From Parvularculaceae bacterium (GTDB lineage: Bacteria; Pseudomonadota; Alphaproteobacteria; Caulobacterales; Parvularculaceae), in contig JAJFFV010000002.1 in NCBI GenBank assembly GCA_021776475.1, positions 124,001 to 188,000 of the forward strand: a DNA stretch of 64,000 bases, written 5' to 3'. The notes below the pieces were generated by a model. It did no database searches, was not told the origin of the DNA, and was given only the letters and a program-made list of their open reading frames with translations. Position numbers and translations under genes: made by a program. Positions 16,598-26,205 of the stretch are shown here, one piece after another. Position 1 is the first letter of the stretch; the number at the start of each line of letters is the position of its first letter.

Positions 16598-17758
16598 ATG
16601 CCTTGGACGGACAAGCCTGGCGGCAATGGATCAAATAGCAACGGCTCAGGTGGCGGTGACGACGACCGCGGCCCTTGGGGACAACCGCCACGCGGCAATG
16701 ATGGCGGCGGACGTAACAACCCGCCCGACCTTGAAGAGCTGCTGAAGTCTGGCCGCGAGAGGTTTCGCAAATCTATGGGCGGTCGAGGAAATGGCGGCGG
16801 CGGCGGCGGCGCGAATCTAAATAATTTGCCGAAGGGGCCCGTTCTGTTTGTCGCGTTGGCCGCATTGGTTGTGGTGATAGGGAGTACCATTACCTATCAA
16901 GTGCAGCCCGGCGAATTAGCTGTCGTGACGACGTTTGGTAAGTACTCCGGCGTCAAAACGAGCGGATTGCAAGTCTATTTTCCACCTGTTCAAAACAGGG
17001 AAATTGTCACGGTTTCAAAAGACCAATCGATTGACGTTGGTATGAAGAGTAATACCCGTGATGAAAGTGCAATGCTGACCAGTGATTTGAACATTGCGAA
17101 TGTAACATTGTCGGTGAACTGGAAGGTCCAGGAAACGGCGACGGCGCCCGGCGAAATGCCTGGCGCCGCAAAGTTTCTGTTCAATGTTGAACAACCAAGG
17201 GACTTGATCAAGGCTATAGCAGAGGCGGCGGTGAGAGAAGTTGTTGGAAGCAGTGAGTTTGATCCGCTGGTAACCAATGGCCGGGCCATCGTGCCGGCGC
17301 AGATGCAGGTCATCATGCAGGATGCTTTGGATACTTACGAAGCGGGGATCCAGATATTATCGATCAACTTTGACAAGGCCGAACCTCCGGCGGAGGTGAT
17401 CGAAAAACAACTTGATGTGATCAATGCTAGATCTGAAAAAGCGCAAAAAATAAATGTTGCGCAGGCCTATGCCAATCGTCAGGTGCCGCAAGCAAGGGGT
17501 GAGGCACAACAGATCCTATTTCAGGCAGAAGCCTATCAGAATCGCGTTTTGTCCGAGGCGCGAGGCGCGGCATCGCGGTTCGACGACATCTACACTGAAT
17601 ACGCAAAAGCCCCGGAGGTTACACGCCAGCGCATGTATCTTGAGACCATCGAAGGTGTTCTCGGCGGTATGACTAAGATTGTCATCGATGGTGATGCGGG
17701 CGGAACAGTGCCGTATTTGTCATTGAACGAACTTACAAAAAAACAACCGAGCAATTGA
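16598..17758 (+). CDS. hflK: FtsH protease modulator HflK
   Basis: With HflC forms a membrane cage around FtsH and restrains its proteolysis of membrane proteins. The 386-residue product has a Gly/Asn/Asp-rich cytoplasmic N terminus (1-75), one transmembrane helix (about 81-100) and the SPFH/band-7 domain (YQVQPGELAVVTTFGKY onward). The coiled-coil part carries the typical RAEA-like helix with VIEKQLDVINARSEKAQ and ARGEAQQI. Transcribed with hflC (12-base gap). The 150-base region upstream is divergent with mrp and includes an ATATAG hexamer 17 bases after TTGCGA (possible promoter). Confidence 0.95.
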   Translation: MPWTDKPGGNGSNSNGSGGGDDDRGPWGQPPRGNDGGGRNNPPDLEELLKSGRERFRKSMGGRGNGGGGGGANLNNLPKGPVLFVALAALVVVIGSTITYQVQPGELAVVTTFGKYSGVKTSGLQVYFPPVQNREIVTVSKDQSIDVGMKSNTRDESAMLTSDLNIANVTLSVNWKVQETATAPGEMPGAAKFLFNVEQPRDLIKAIAEAAVREVVGSSEFDPLVTNGRAIVPAQMQVIMQDALDTYEAGIQILSINFDKAEPPAEVIEKQLDVINARSEKAQKINVAQAYANRQVPQARGEAQQILFQAEAYQNRVLSEARGAASRFDDIYTEYAKAPEVTRQRMYLETIEGVLGGMTKIVIDGDAGGTVPYLSLNELTKKQPSN

Positions 17759-17770
17759 GGTAATAAAAAG

Positions 17771-18664
17771 ATGAATGCATTTCGCGGATTTGCCCTTATT
17801 ATATCGGCTGTAATCTTGGTTGTTGCCAGTCAGTTCTTGTTCACTGTTAACGAAAGAGAGCAGGCGATCGTCCTGCGCTTTGGTGAACCTGTCCGGACAG
17901 AAGTTGATCCCGGGCTGAAGTTCAAGATTCCGTTCTGGAACAGTGTGGTGTATGTCGATAAGCGCAACCTCGAATTCGACATGCCGCAAGCGGTGCCAAT
18001 TATCGCGTCCAATGAAGAGCGGCTCAACGTGGATGCGTTTATCAGGTACAAAATTACTGACTCGCTTTTGTATTACCAAAGCTTTCGTCAGGGGACTGCC
18101 GATTTTGCCAGCATTCGCAGGGTCAGCAATCAACGATTGTCGCAATTGCTAACGACCAATATGCGGAACGTTTTGGGCGGCGTGCGGATTAGCGAAATCA
18201 TTACGACTCGCAGAACTGAACTGATGCAAGAGATTCAGGTGCGTACCGCACAGCAAGCAGGCCGCTTCGGAGTCGAAATCATAGATCTGCGGATCCGAAG
18301 AGCTGACTTTCCAGACGAGAACGCGGCTCGTGTCTACGAACGGATGAAATCAGAATATGTGCGCGAGGCCGACCGGTTACGCGCTGAAGGTGACGAAGAG
18401 GCGACCAAGATCAGGTCGGAGGCAGACAAGGAAGTTATCACCATCGTTGCCACCGCCGAGGAACAAGCGCAGAAATCCCGAGGGCAGGCCGACGGCGAGC
18501 GTAATGCGGTCTTTGCTGCTGCCTACAATAAGGATCCAGAATTCTTCGCTTTTTATCGCTCATTGCTGGCCTACGAAAAAGCGCTCAAGGATGGGGAATC
18601 GACCATCATCTTGTCACCAGATTCTGATTTCTTTAGATATTTCAAAGACTTGGACGGCAATTAA
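17771..18664 (+). CDS. hflC: FtsH protease modulator HflC
   Basis: Partner of HflK in the periplasmic SPFH cage around FtsH. The 297-residue product has an N-terminal membrane anchor (about 5-24, LIISAVILVVASQFLF), the band-7 domain starting VNEREQAIVLRFGEPV, the conserved DKRNLEFDMPQ segment and a C-terminal helix EEQAQKSRGQADGERNAVFA. Its end, DSDFFRYFKDLDG, is typical of HflC. Shine-Dalgarno GAGG precedes the ATG. It follows hflK after 12 bases and is followed by a hairpin (18696-18721) and a Do-family protease gene, the common alphaproteobacterial order. Confidence 0.95.
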   Translation: MNAFRGFALIISAVILVVASQFLFTVNEREQAIVLRFGEPVRTEVDPGLKFKIPFWNSVVYVDKRNLEFDMPQAVPIIASNEERLNVDAFIRYKITDSLLYYQSFRQGTADFASIRRVSNQRLSQLLTTNMRNVLGGVRISEIITTRRTELMQEIQVRTAQQAGRFGVEIIDLRIRRADFPDENAARVYERMKSEYVREADRLRAEGDEEATKIRSEADKEVITIVATAEEQAQKSRGQADGERNAVFAAAYNKDPEFFAFYRSLLAYEKALKDGESTIILSPDSDFFRYFKDLDGN

Positions 18665-18695
18665 GCGGACCAGTTTATACCTATGACGGTGTCTT

Positions 18696-18721
18696 CCACC
18701 GGCTCTCGATGATGCCGGTGG
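18696..18721. terminator. Hairpin downstream of hflC, possible weak terminator
   Basis: A perfect 8-base stem CCACCGGC/GCCGGTGG with a 10-base loop lies 32 bases after the hflC stop. No T run follows on the plus strand, so it may stabilise the 3' end of the hflKC mRNA or attenuate rather than terminate fully. Confidence 0.35.
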
Positions 18722-18862
18722 TGTTGCAGCGGGCCTCAAGATGACGTTACATACACGATAACGAGCCTGTTTTAGCTTTGCCCGTTGCGGTGGTTGGTCT
18801 ACCTTGCCCCTAGCGGAATCAATGGCCCGCAGGGCGGGGGCCAACCAGAAAAGGGGTGTATG

Positions 18863-20254
18863 ATGGCGCGCCGAAGCTCACCTTTAGCTTTTATTGTTGT
18901 GTTCCTAGCGATTGTGACGATGCAGGTATCACCAGCTGCCGCACGTGGTACGCCTGATGGTTTCGCCGATCTGGTCGAAGATCTGATCCCGGCAGTCGTC
19001 AATATCTCGTCTTCTCAATCGGTGGATTCCAGTTTCGCGGATAACCAACAACTCCAGCAATTCGAAGAAAAACTGAATAATCCCGCCGTTTCGCTTGGGT
19101 CCGGTTTCATCATTGATCCGGCCGGCGTTGTCGTCACCAACAACCATGTTGTCGAGAACGCCGACCAGATTACGGTCACAATGAGCGATGGTACAGAATA
19201 CGAAGCATTCCTGACCGGGACTGATCAGGAAACCGATCTCGCCGTCCTGCAAATACGTGACGTTAGTGGATTGCCATTTGTGAGTTTTGGAAATTCCCGT
19301 GTCCTACGTGTCGGTGACTGGGTGCTGGCCATTGGCAATCCGTTCGGCCTCGGTGGGTCCGTGTCTGCCGGTATCGTCTCTGCACAGAACCGTGATATCC
19401 GCAGTGGTCTTTATGATGACTATATCCAGACCGACGCGGCCATCAATCGCGGCAATTCGGGCGGCCCATTATTCAACACTGATGGTGATGTGATCGGTAT
19501 TAACACGGCAATCTTTTCACAGACCGGCGGATCAGTCGGCGTTGGTTTTGCCGTGCCAGCCGATCTTGCGCAGACGATCGTTAGCCAACTGAGACAATTC
19601 GGAGAGACCAAGCGCGGATGGTTGGGTGTCACGCTGGAAGATGTGACAAGTGAACGCGCAGACGATCTCGGCCTGCCGAACGACGACGGTGCACTGGTGG
19701 TTACTGTTCGTGGCAACAACAGCCCGGCATCACTTGGCGGTATTGAACAACAGGACTTTATCATCCGCTACGATGGCAAAAAAATTGAGGAAGTGCGCGA
19801 CCTGACGCGTGCGGTGGCCGATACGCCAGTTGGAAAAACCGTCACGGTACAGGTATTGCGCGATGGCAGAATTGTCTCTCTTCGGGTTAAGATCGACCGC
19901 AGAGAAACAGCCTATGCCGGGCTCGGCTCCTTCGAAATGCTGGAAAACGAACTGCCTTCCGGCGCTGCAACTACATCCGGCCTGATCCTGCAAAAACCGA
20001 CAGCCGCCATTCGTGAGGCGTTCGGACTTGGTAGCAACGTTGAAGGCATCGTTGTGACGGCGGTTGACGCCGACAGCCCTGCAGCGAATGTGCTCCGTCC
20101 TGGCGACGTCATTATCGAACTTGGGTATCAGAAAATCGAAAACCCGTTTGATCTTGTTGATCGTATGGAAAAACTCCGCAACCTGAATGCAGGGCCGTTG
20201 CAAATCTATGTCCAGCGCGGCGACATGCTGTTCTATGAGTTGATCAGGCCGTAA
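18863..20254 (+). CDS. Do/DegP-family periplasmic serine endoprotease
   Basis: Degrades or chaperones misfolded envelope proteins. The 463-residue product has a signal peptide (about 1-28), a trypsin-like domain with the catalytic triad His95 (TNNHVVENA), Asp125 (ETDLAVLQI) and Ser199 (GNSGGPL), and two PDZ domains (GWLGVTLEDV region at about 255-345 and GIVVTAVDADSPAANV region at about 375-450). The ATG at 18863 is chosen because AAGGGG ends 6 bases upstream; an adjacent ATG at 18860 and an upstream in-frame ATG at 18785 are less likely. It follows hflKC, the usual context for DegP relatives in alphaproteobacteria. Its last 11 bases overlap convergent serB. Confidence 0.94.
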   Translation: MARRSSPLAFIVVFLAIVTMQVSPAAARGTPDGFADLVEDLIPAVVNISSSQSVDSSFADNQQLQQFEEKLNNPAVSLGSGFIIDPAGVVVTNNHVVENADQITVTMSDGTEYEAFLTGTDQETDLAVLQIRDVSGLPFVSFGNSRVLRVGDWVLAIGNPFGLGGSVSAGIVSAQNRDIRSGLYDDYIQTDAAINRGNSGGPLFNTDGDVIGINTAIFSQTGGSVGVGFAVPADLAQTIVSQLRQFGETKRGWLGVTLEDVTSERADDLGLPNDDGALVVTVRGNNSPASLGGIEQQDFIIRYDGKKIEEVRDLTRAVADTPVGKTVTVQVLRDGRIVSLRVKIDRRETAYAGLGSFEMLENELPSGAATTSGLILQKPTAAIREAFGLGSNVEGIVVTAVDADSPAANVLRPGDVIIELGYQKIENPFDLVDRMEKLRNLNAGPLQIYVQRGDMLFYELIRP

Positions 20255-21128
20255 TAAATTCGGACTGCGGAATACCCTGAAGATATAAGAGGGCGGTAAG
20301 GTCGGCGTGGTCAATGCGGACCTTCGCTGCCTCGGCGACTACAGGTTTGGCATGAAATGCGACACCTGTGCCGGCGGCTTGCAACATGTCGAGGTCATTG
20401 GCACCGTCACCAACCGCTATTGTCGCTGAAACATCGATTCCTTGCAGGTCACAGATTGTCTCCAGCGCTTCACGTTTGGCCGCCCGCCCAAGTATTGGCT
20501 CTTCAAGCCCACCGGTCAGCCGCCCGTCCTTAATTTCCAGTGTATTTCCCTGGTTATCCTGAAACCCGGTGGCCTGCGCGATCCTGTGAGTGAAGAAAGT
20601 GAACCCGCCAGAGACGAGAGCAGTCATCGCGCCTCTCGCATTCATCGTCTGAACAAGGTCGTACGCTCCCGGTGTGAGCGTAATGCGGGTCTCCAGCGTC
20701 TCTTGCAGTACCGAAAGAGGCAAGCCTTCCAGCATCGCAACGCGCCGTTTAAGCGCCGCTTCAAAATCAAGGTCGCCGCGCATCGCTTGTTCAGTAATTG
20801 CCGAGACCTCTGCCTTCTTGCCGGTAAATGCCGCCAGCTCATCAAGGCACTCCTGCTGAATGATGGTGGAATCCATATCGGCAATGAGGAAAGATTTCTC
20901 GCGGTTTACGGCCGCCTGACAGACAATATCGACAGCCTTCCCGTCGAACCGTTGCCGGATTTTTGCCCCTTGATGGTCCGCTAGACTGTCTTCAATAGAA
21001 AACTCGGCAGCGATGCCGTCGCCCAGAAAAACAGGTTCGGCACGAATGAGGTCGCCAACATCCTTCAGAATTTCGGTTGAAAGTACCGGATTGTCCTTGT
21101 GACAGACAAGGGTGAGAATATGTAACAT
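20244..21128 (-). CDS. serB: Phosphoserine phosphatase
   Basis: Last step of serine synthesis: hydrolyses O-phospho-L-serine. The 294-residue HAD enzyme has an N-terminal ACT-like region (about 1-75), the nucleophile motif DMDST (Asp84, Asp86), motif II in LVSGGFTFF, and GDGANDLDML near the C terminus (motif III/IV). It is divergent from miaA with 19 bases between the starts, the usual pairing in alphaproteobacteria, so the two promoters must overlap the genes or each other. The 3' end overlaps the Do-family protease gene by 11 bases. Confidence 0.96.
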   Translation of the reverse strand: MLHILTLVCHKDNPVLSTEILKDVGDLIRAEPVFLGDGIAAEFSIEDSLADHQGAKIRQRFDGKAVDIVCQAAVNREKSFLIADMDSTIIQQECLDELAAFTGKKAEVSAITEQAMRGDLDFEAALKRRVAMLEGLPLSVLQETLETRITLTPGAYDLVQTMNARGAMTALVSGGFTFFTHRIAQATGFQDNQGNTLEIKDGRLTGGLEEPILGRAAKREALETICDLQGIDVSATIAVGDGANDLDMLQAAGTGVAFHAKPVVAEAAKVRIDHADLTALLYLQGIPQSEFITA

Positions 21129-21147
21129 TTATGCTAATCGCCTGAAG

Positions 21148-22056
21148 ATGAAACCTGGAGACCTGAAACCGATCCTCTTTATTGCAGGGCCCACTGCCAG
21201 CGGCAAGTCCGCTTCTGCTCTGCAGGTGGCTGAGGCATTAGATGGCGAAATCATTAATGCTGACGCCATGCAAATCTATCGGGACTTGCGTGTACTGACG
21301 GCTCGTCCCTCCGATGACGACCTGCTAAAGACGCCGCATCATCTCTACGGCACGATGGAGGGAAAAGAGCAATGCTCGGCGGGTATTTGGGCACGTGCCG
21401 CAAGCGAGATCATCATAGATGTTCAAGCGCGCAGTAAAATACCTATTGTTGCCGGTGGCACAGGGCTTTATTACAAGGCACTGGAAGAGGGGCTGTCGCC
21501 AATTCCCGATGTGCCGGAGGAGATCCGCGCTGAGGGGCAAGCTTTGTTTGCGCAAATCGGACCAGATGCTTTTTGGCATCTTGTCATATCATTCGACCCG
21601 GCCATGGAACGCCTCGCCACGAATGACCGGCAGCGCCTGATCCGTGCTTGGGAAGTCTATGAAATGACCGGCATGCCGTTGTCGCAATACCAGGCCTTGC
21701 CACGCGAACCGCTGGTATCAGGCGAAATCAAAAAATGCCTGATCGCGCCGCCGCGCGAACATCTCTATCGGAATTGTGATCAGCGCTTTGATGCCATGTT
21801 GGAAAATGGTGCCGTTGACGAAGTAGAAACGCTTTTGGCCAGTGAACTGGATCCCTCACTGCCGCTGATGAAATCACTCGGTGTGCCGGAACTTGCATCA
21901 TATTTGGCGGGTGAGATCACATTGGACGCAGCCAGTGAACGCGCCAAAAGAAACACCCGCCGCTTCGCCAAACGTCAGATGACCTGGTTCAAAGGCCAGG
22001 CTGGTGATTGGCCGCGGATTGATGATGCGCAGGAAGCAGTTGCGTTTTTCACATAG
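21148..22056 (+). CDS. miaA: tRNA dimethylallyltransferase
   Basis: Adds the dimethylallyl group to A37 of tRNAs that read UNN codons. The 302-residue protein carries P-loop GPTASGKS (14-21), [37 protein letters not shown] and the C-terminal [14 protein letters not shown] segment. The ATG at 21148 is chosen because it leaves a short, normal N terminus before the P-loop; the frame opens 36 bases earlier inside serB. ilvC follows after 76 bases. In many relatives ilvB and ilvN lie between miaA and ilvC; they are absent here. Confidence 0.95.
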   Translation: MKPGDLKPILFIAGPTASGKSASALQVAEALDGEIINADAMQIYRDLRVLTARPSDDDLLKTPHHLYGTMEGKEQCSAGIWARAASEIIIDVQARSKIPIVAGGTGLYYKALEEGLSPIPDVPEEIRAEGQALFAQIGPDAFWHLVISFDPAMERLATNDRQRLIRAWEVYEMTGMPLSQYQALPREPLVSGEIKKCLIAPPREHLYRNCDQRFDAMLENGAVDEVETLLASELDPSLPLMKSLGVPELASYLAGEITLDAASERAKRNTRRFAKRQMTWFKGQAGDWPRIDDAQEAVAFFT

Positions 22057-22132
22057 AGTGGGTCAACCTGAGATCAGTTGCGGCAACCGTGCACGCTGTG
22101 TTAGGCGCCGAGCAAATCGAGAGCAATTCAAA

Positions 22133-23155
22133 ATGAAAATCTACGATGAAGATGACGCCAATATCAGGTTAGTCGCCGGTAAGAAGGTAGCCGTGATCGG
22201 CTACGGGTCACAAGGCCGCGGGCATGTCTTGAACTTGCGTGACTCAGGCGTTCAAGATCTCATCGTTGCGTTAAAAGAAGGCTCGGTGACAGCCAAGAAA
22301 TGTGCTGCTGATGATATCGAGGTGAGATCGGTTGCTGAAGCGACTGCATGGGCAGATTTCATTGTCGTTCTCGCACCAGACGAAGTGCAAAAAGATATCT
22401 ACAAGGATCATATCGAACCATATCTGTCCGCGGGCAAAACGCTGGCGTTTGCGCATGGGCTGACCGTTCATTTTGGTCTGATTGAACCGCGTGATGATGT
22501 CGATGTTGTCCTGATCGCCCCCAAGGGACCGGGTCACCAGTTACGCGCGCTCTATGAAGCAGGCAAAGGTTTGCCGTCGCTAATCGCGGTGCATCAGAAT
22601 GCTACCGGCAAGGCCACTGATTTGGCATTGTCATACGCAGCCGCACTTGGCAGTGGCCGTGCCGGTATCATGGAGACAACATTTCGAGAAGAATGTGAAA
22701 CCGATCTTTTCGGGGAGCAGGCGGTTTTGTGCGGCGGTGTTGTCGACCTTATTCGAGCTGGGTTCGAGACGTTGACCGAAGCCGGCTATGCAAAGGAAAT
22801 GGCCTATATCGAAACACTGCACGAGGTGAAGCTGATCGTCGATCTCATTTATGAGGGCGGCATTTCCAATATGAATTATTCAATCTCCAACACAGCCGAA
22901 TATGGCGGCTATAAGACCGGACCGCGCCTCGTCACCGATGAAACCAGGGCTGAAATGAAACGAGTACTGAAAGATGTGCAGGAAGGAAAATTCGTGCGTG
23001 ACTGGATGCTCGAATGCCAGGCTGGTCAACCAAACTTTCACGCCAAGCGGCAGATTGATGCTGAACACCCAATTGAAGAAGTGGGCAAACGCCTGCGCGA
23101 GCGAATGCCGATGCTCATACAGGGGAAGAAGCTGGTCGATCGGGAACGGCACTGA
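22133..23155 (+). CDS. ilvC: Ketol-acid reductoisomerase (class I)
   Basis: NADPH- and Mg-dependent isomeroreductase of valine, leucine and isoleucine synthesis. The 340-residue length fits class I. Rossmann motif GYGSQGRGH (23-31) is followed by the cofactor loop [10 protein letters not shown], whose Ser/Thr pattern fits NADPH. The metal-binding region is intact: [26 protein letters not shown] and [10 protein letters not shown]. Most family members have GYGSQGHAH, so the GRG substitution is unusual. Start is ATG 22133; the frame extends 43 codons upstream over the end of miaA but encodes no family sequence there. ilvB/ilvN are not adjacent. The last 41 bases overlap the convergent acyltransferase gene. 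Confidence 0.95.
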   Translation: MKIYDEDDANIRLVAGKKVAVIGYGSQGRGHVLNLRDSGVQDLIVALKEGSVTAKKCAADDIEVRSVAEATAWADFIVVLAPDEVQKDIYKDHIEPYLSAGKTLAFAHGLTVHFGLIEPRDDVDVVLIAPKGPGHQLRALYEAGKGLPSLIAVHQNATGKATDLALSYAAALGSGRAGIMETTFREECETDLFGEQAVLCGGVVDLIRAGFETLTEAGYAKEMAYIETLHEVKLIVDLIYEGGISNMNYSISNTAEYGGYKTGPRLVTDETRAEMKRVLKDVQEGKFVRDWMLECQAGQPNFHAKRQIDAEHPIEEVGKRLRERMPMLIQGKKLVDRERH

Positions 23156-24324
23156 CGGCGGCGGTTATTGTGGCTGTGTTCTTCAAGCCAAAGAATATCC
23201 TTACGATTGGAATGCGTCGGACGAATTCTGTCGCGATGAAACACCCTCCAATCGTAATGGCTGTGATGATCGAGATTTCTTCAAACCAATTGAGCGGCAT
23301 CTGCGCCAGGTAATACCCGGCCGAAACAGTGATTGTCTGGTGGAGGATATACCAGGAGAAGACTGAGCCGGTCATATATGTGAGTAATGCCGAGGGCCGG
23401 TTCATAAATTTCTGCGCGAAGCCCAGGAGCAAGACAATCACCCACCAGGCATAAAAAATGCGCCCCGCACGCAATATGTTCATCAGAGCGGTATCAGGTG
23501 TCAGCGTATCCCATCGCGTCCAGTAATAGCCGAGAATTGGAACACATATCGCAACGACGACAGCAACGACCGGGAAGATGCGAGAAATTCCACGCCAGAA
23601 ATCTTCGTTCTTGGCAATAAAAAACCCAATCAGAAAAATCGTGAAACTGTTGGCATGATTGGCCCAGTCATCCACCAGCGCGTGTGTCGTCGGAAATTGC
23701 GCGGCAAGCGTGAATCGGTAAACAAGGAACGGGATTACCGGGAGCAATAATATGCGCCACGCAGCACCATCGGAGCCGGAGACTGCTCTATCAATCGGAC
23801 CGTTCAGTAACCTGAACAATGGAGCAAAAAGGCAAAGGATCAGCGTATATACAAGAAGATACACCACATACCAGAGGTGGTTCCAGGTCGGCGTAGTCAC
23901 ATCATATACCTGATCGAGTTTCAGATAATTACCATAAAAATCAAAAAAAATCGGGTTCGATCAGACCTGCTTGTCTCAGCTCAAACCAGGTTTGCGGCAT
24001 CACCAGCACCAGGATGCCAAAAAGGATAGGCAAGCCGAGACGGAAAGCGCGTGATCCGGCAAAGCCCAACAATGGTGCCTTGTCGGCGGCAAACCTGATC
24101 GCCACACCCGAAATGAAGAACAACAAAGATAACCGCCAAGGGTTTACCAGCATCATCGGAAGTTCTGCTGCTGGCCCCGCATGCGGGCTTTTCACGTGCC
24201 AGTTCCAGGTCACGTAAAACATGCCAATATGGTAGAAGATCAGCAGCCCGAAAGCGATCACGCGTAGCCAGTCAAGGTCATATCTGCGGGCAGGGTTCGT
24301 ATCATGCTGATCGTCGTAGGCCAT
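23115..24324 (-). pseudogene. Acyltransferase-3 family membrane protein, interrupted by a one-base frameshift
   Basis: Two minus-strand reading frames encode the N-terminal (24324-23941) and C-terminal (23900-23115) parts of one multi-pass acyltransferase. The N-terminal part has RRYDLDWLRVIAFGLLIFYH with the family's Arg/His region and NPWRLSLLFFISG; the C-terminal part has about eight helices and IL-HQ (WYILHQTI). The break is at a run of eight A on the plus strand (23943-23950). Removing one base joins the frames as EPDFFDFYGNYLKLDQVYDV and gives a normal 402-residue protein. This may be a sequencing/assembly error, a real mutation or slippage. Start ATG 24324 has GGGAGAG upstream. It is divergent from a LytTR regulator and overlaps ilvC by 41 bases. 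Confidence 0.85.
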
Positions 24325-24536
24325 TGGGTCTCTCCCTGTTTCGAATTCCCCTAATGGCAGCTCACGATCATTGCTTCACGGTGTTTGGGGCAAAGCTCGG
24401 ATCGGCGGGATAAGCGGTTGCTGTTCCGCCGGTCACGGCCGGTTGGGCAGAAAATTGGGACTAACGGTTATGGTTGAGGGACAAACGCAAACAGCGGCTG
24501 ATTGCCTTGATAGCCAACATCCCGCTTAATAGTGAC

Positions 24537-25439
24537 ATGTTAAAACAGACACAGCCCGATCGGATGCGCACTGCAATCGAACTCGAAAGCAGACGCGAAT
24601 GGCACGCCGGTCTTCTAGCTTTGATCTTCGCGGGGGTGATCTTAGCATCCACAATGGTTGTCGAGGTGATGTCCTATATCACCGAAGTCGAAAGAGATCG
24701 TGCTGAACTTTTTTGGGGGCAAATGCTTGGAGGTGAGATTTCAAGCCGGGTCGTGTTGCTGGCGCTTTTTCCCGGCCTGATCAAGCTGGTTATCGCGTTG
24801 CCTTTAACAACGGACAGCTGGCTGCGCCGATTGCCATTCTACTTAACGGCAATGACGATCTATTCGGCTCTTCATGTGCTCTTAATGGTGCTGATGAGGA
24901 AGGGGTTTACGCCGTTGCTTTTCGATTTTCCGTATAAATTTGTAGCGGCAGGCCAGTCACTCTCGACCAATTTCTTTTATGAATTTCGCAAGGACATTGT
25001 CACATTCTGGCTTTTTGTCTCCCTCGTTTATGGCTTTAAACACATGTCTGATTTACGTCAGGAATTGGCAGCAGCAAAACGGGAAGCCAGACAGCACAAC
25101 CGCGTAACATTGAAGTGCGGTGGGCGGAGCATCTTTCTCGATGCCCAAAACGTCGAGTGGGCAAATGCAGCAGGTAATTATGTTGAGATTGGCACCGATG
25201 GCAAGACACATCTGGCACGCATCACTCTGAGCGCTCTTGAGCAGCAACTAACTCTCGCTGGAGCAGACATAGTGCGGGTGCACCGCTCATGGCTGGTAAA
25301 CCGATCAGCAATCAGCGAAATCAGAAACTCAAGTGGCGGAGATCAGCAAGCCATAATGCACAGTGGCCTGACCGTTCCCGTTAGCAGGCGCTTTCGCGAT
25401 CAATTACATCAAGATACAAAAGCAGCTCAGCTGTCTTAG
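24537..25439 (+). CDS. Membrane-anchored LytTR-family transcriptional regulator
   Basis: This is a roughly 300-residue protein with an N-terminal module of about four transmembrane helices (residues about 23-180) and a C-terminal LytTR DNA-binding domain (about 200-295; LKCGGRSIFLDAQNVEWANAAGNY cut into RSIFL and ANAAGNYVEI strands, then VRVHRSWLVNRSAI). A short coiled-coil-like linker (LRQELAAAKREARQ) joins them. It has no receiver domain, so the membrane part probably senses or anchors directly. The start is uncertain: TTG 24474, ATG 24537 and ATG 24564 are all possible and none has a strong Shine-Dalgarno. It is divergent from the acyltransferase gene, which it may control. Its stop overlaps the convergent hydrolase gene by 4 bases. 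Confidence 0.85.
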   Translation: MLKQTQPDRMRTAIELESRREWHAGLLALIFAGVILASTMVVEVMSYITEVERDRAELFWGQMLGGEISSRVVLLALFPGLIKLVIALPLTTDSWLRRLPFYLTAMTIYSALHVLLMVLMRKGFTPLLFDFPYKFVAAGQSLSTNFFYEFRKDIVTFWLFVSLVYGFKHMSDLRQELAAAKREARQHNRVTLKCGGRSIFLDAQNVEWANAAGNYVEIGTDGKTHLARITLSALEQQLTLAGADIVRVHRSWLVNRSAISEIRNSSGGDQQAIMHSGLTVPVSRRFRDQLHQDTKAAQLS

Positions 25440-26101
25440 CTGTGATATTCGCCCTCCGGCGGTTGCGCTAGCCGGTGATCAAGATAACTCTCGGCGACCT
25501 GCATATATTCGCCGACCTTTTCATCAAAGAAGTGGTCCGCTTCCGGAACCATGGCAAACTCAACCTTGCGGCCTTTTTGGGTGCGGGTTTTGTTGACCAT
25601 GTCTTCGGTGTCCTGCCACGGACAAATCTTGTCGGTCTCACCATGAATGACAACACCGGAAGACGGACATGGCGCCAAAAAAGTAAAGTCATACAGATTG
25701 GCCGAAGCTGACGCTGAAATGAAGCCGACGATCTCAGGCCGGCGCATCAAAAGCTGCATGCCGATCCAGGCGCCAAACGAGAATCCGGCGACCCAAACAT
25801 AAGGCGCATTCGGGTTCATCGACTGCAGATAGTCAAGCGCGGTCGCCGCGTCGGAAAGTTCGCCCTGACCTTGATCATATTCGCCTTGGCTGCGCCCAAC
25901 GCCGCGAAAGTTAAATCGCAGGACAGCAAAATCGCGCCGGGCAAACATATGATACATTTCATAGCAAATCCGGTTGTTCATCGTGCCGCCAAATTGCGGA
26001 TGTGGATGCAGGATCAGCGCGATCGGCGCGCTTTCCTTGCGTGACTTCTGATAACGGCCTTCGAGACGGCCTTCCGGACCGGCAAAAATAACTTCTGGCA
26101 T
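25436..26101 (-). CDS. Alpha/beta hydrolase (putative serine hydrolase)
   Basis: This is a 221-residue cytoplasmic alpha/beta hydrolase. The nucleophile elbow GFSFGAW places Ser108; the acid is likely in HGETDKICPW and the His in ADHFFDEK. The LHPHPQFGGTMNN segment forms the oxyanion-hole region and FNFRGVGRSQGEYDQG is typical of this subfamily. A hydrolase of this kind is commonly found divergent from iscR in alphaproteobacteria, but its substrate is not known. Its start lies 208 bases from iscR, so it shares the intergenic region that holds the suf promoter. Confidence 0.88.
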   Translation of the reverse strand: MPEVIFAGPEGRLEGRYQKSRKESAPIALILHPHPQFGGTMNNRICYEMYHMFARRDFAVLRFNFRGVGRSQGEYDQGQGELSDAATALDYLQSMNPNAPYVWVAGFSFGAWIGMQLLMRRPEIVGFISASASANLYDFTFLAPCPSSGVVIHGETDKICPWQDTEDMVNKTRTQKGRKVEFAMVPEADHFFDEKVGEYMQVAESYLDHRLAQPPEGEYHS

Positions 26102-26205
26102 GTATACTCTTATCTTTGATGGTGGGCTGTGCGAAAATTCTGAGTGACCAAGTCAGAGTTCGCAATATTTTTGTTTATTTTCATTGATTTCAGCGCCCAA
26201 TAATG

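Noticed and set aside
26141-26155. TGA-N9-TCA element resembling an iron-rhodo-box
   Set aside because: Short and degenerate, lies 155 bases from iscR and nearer to the hydrolase gene; the element on the -35 is a far better candidate.
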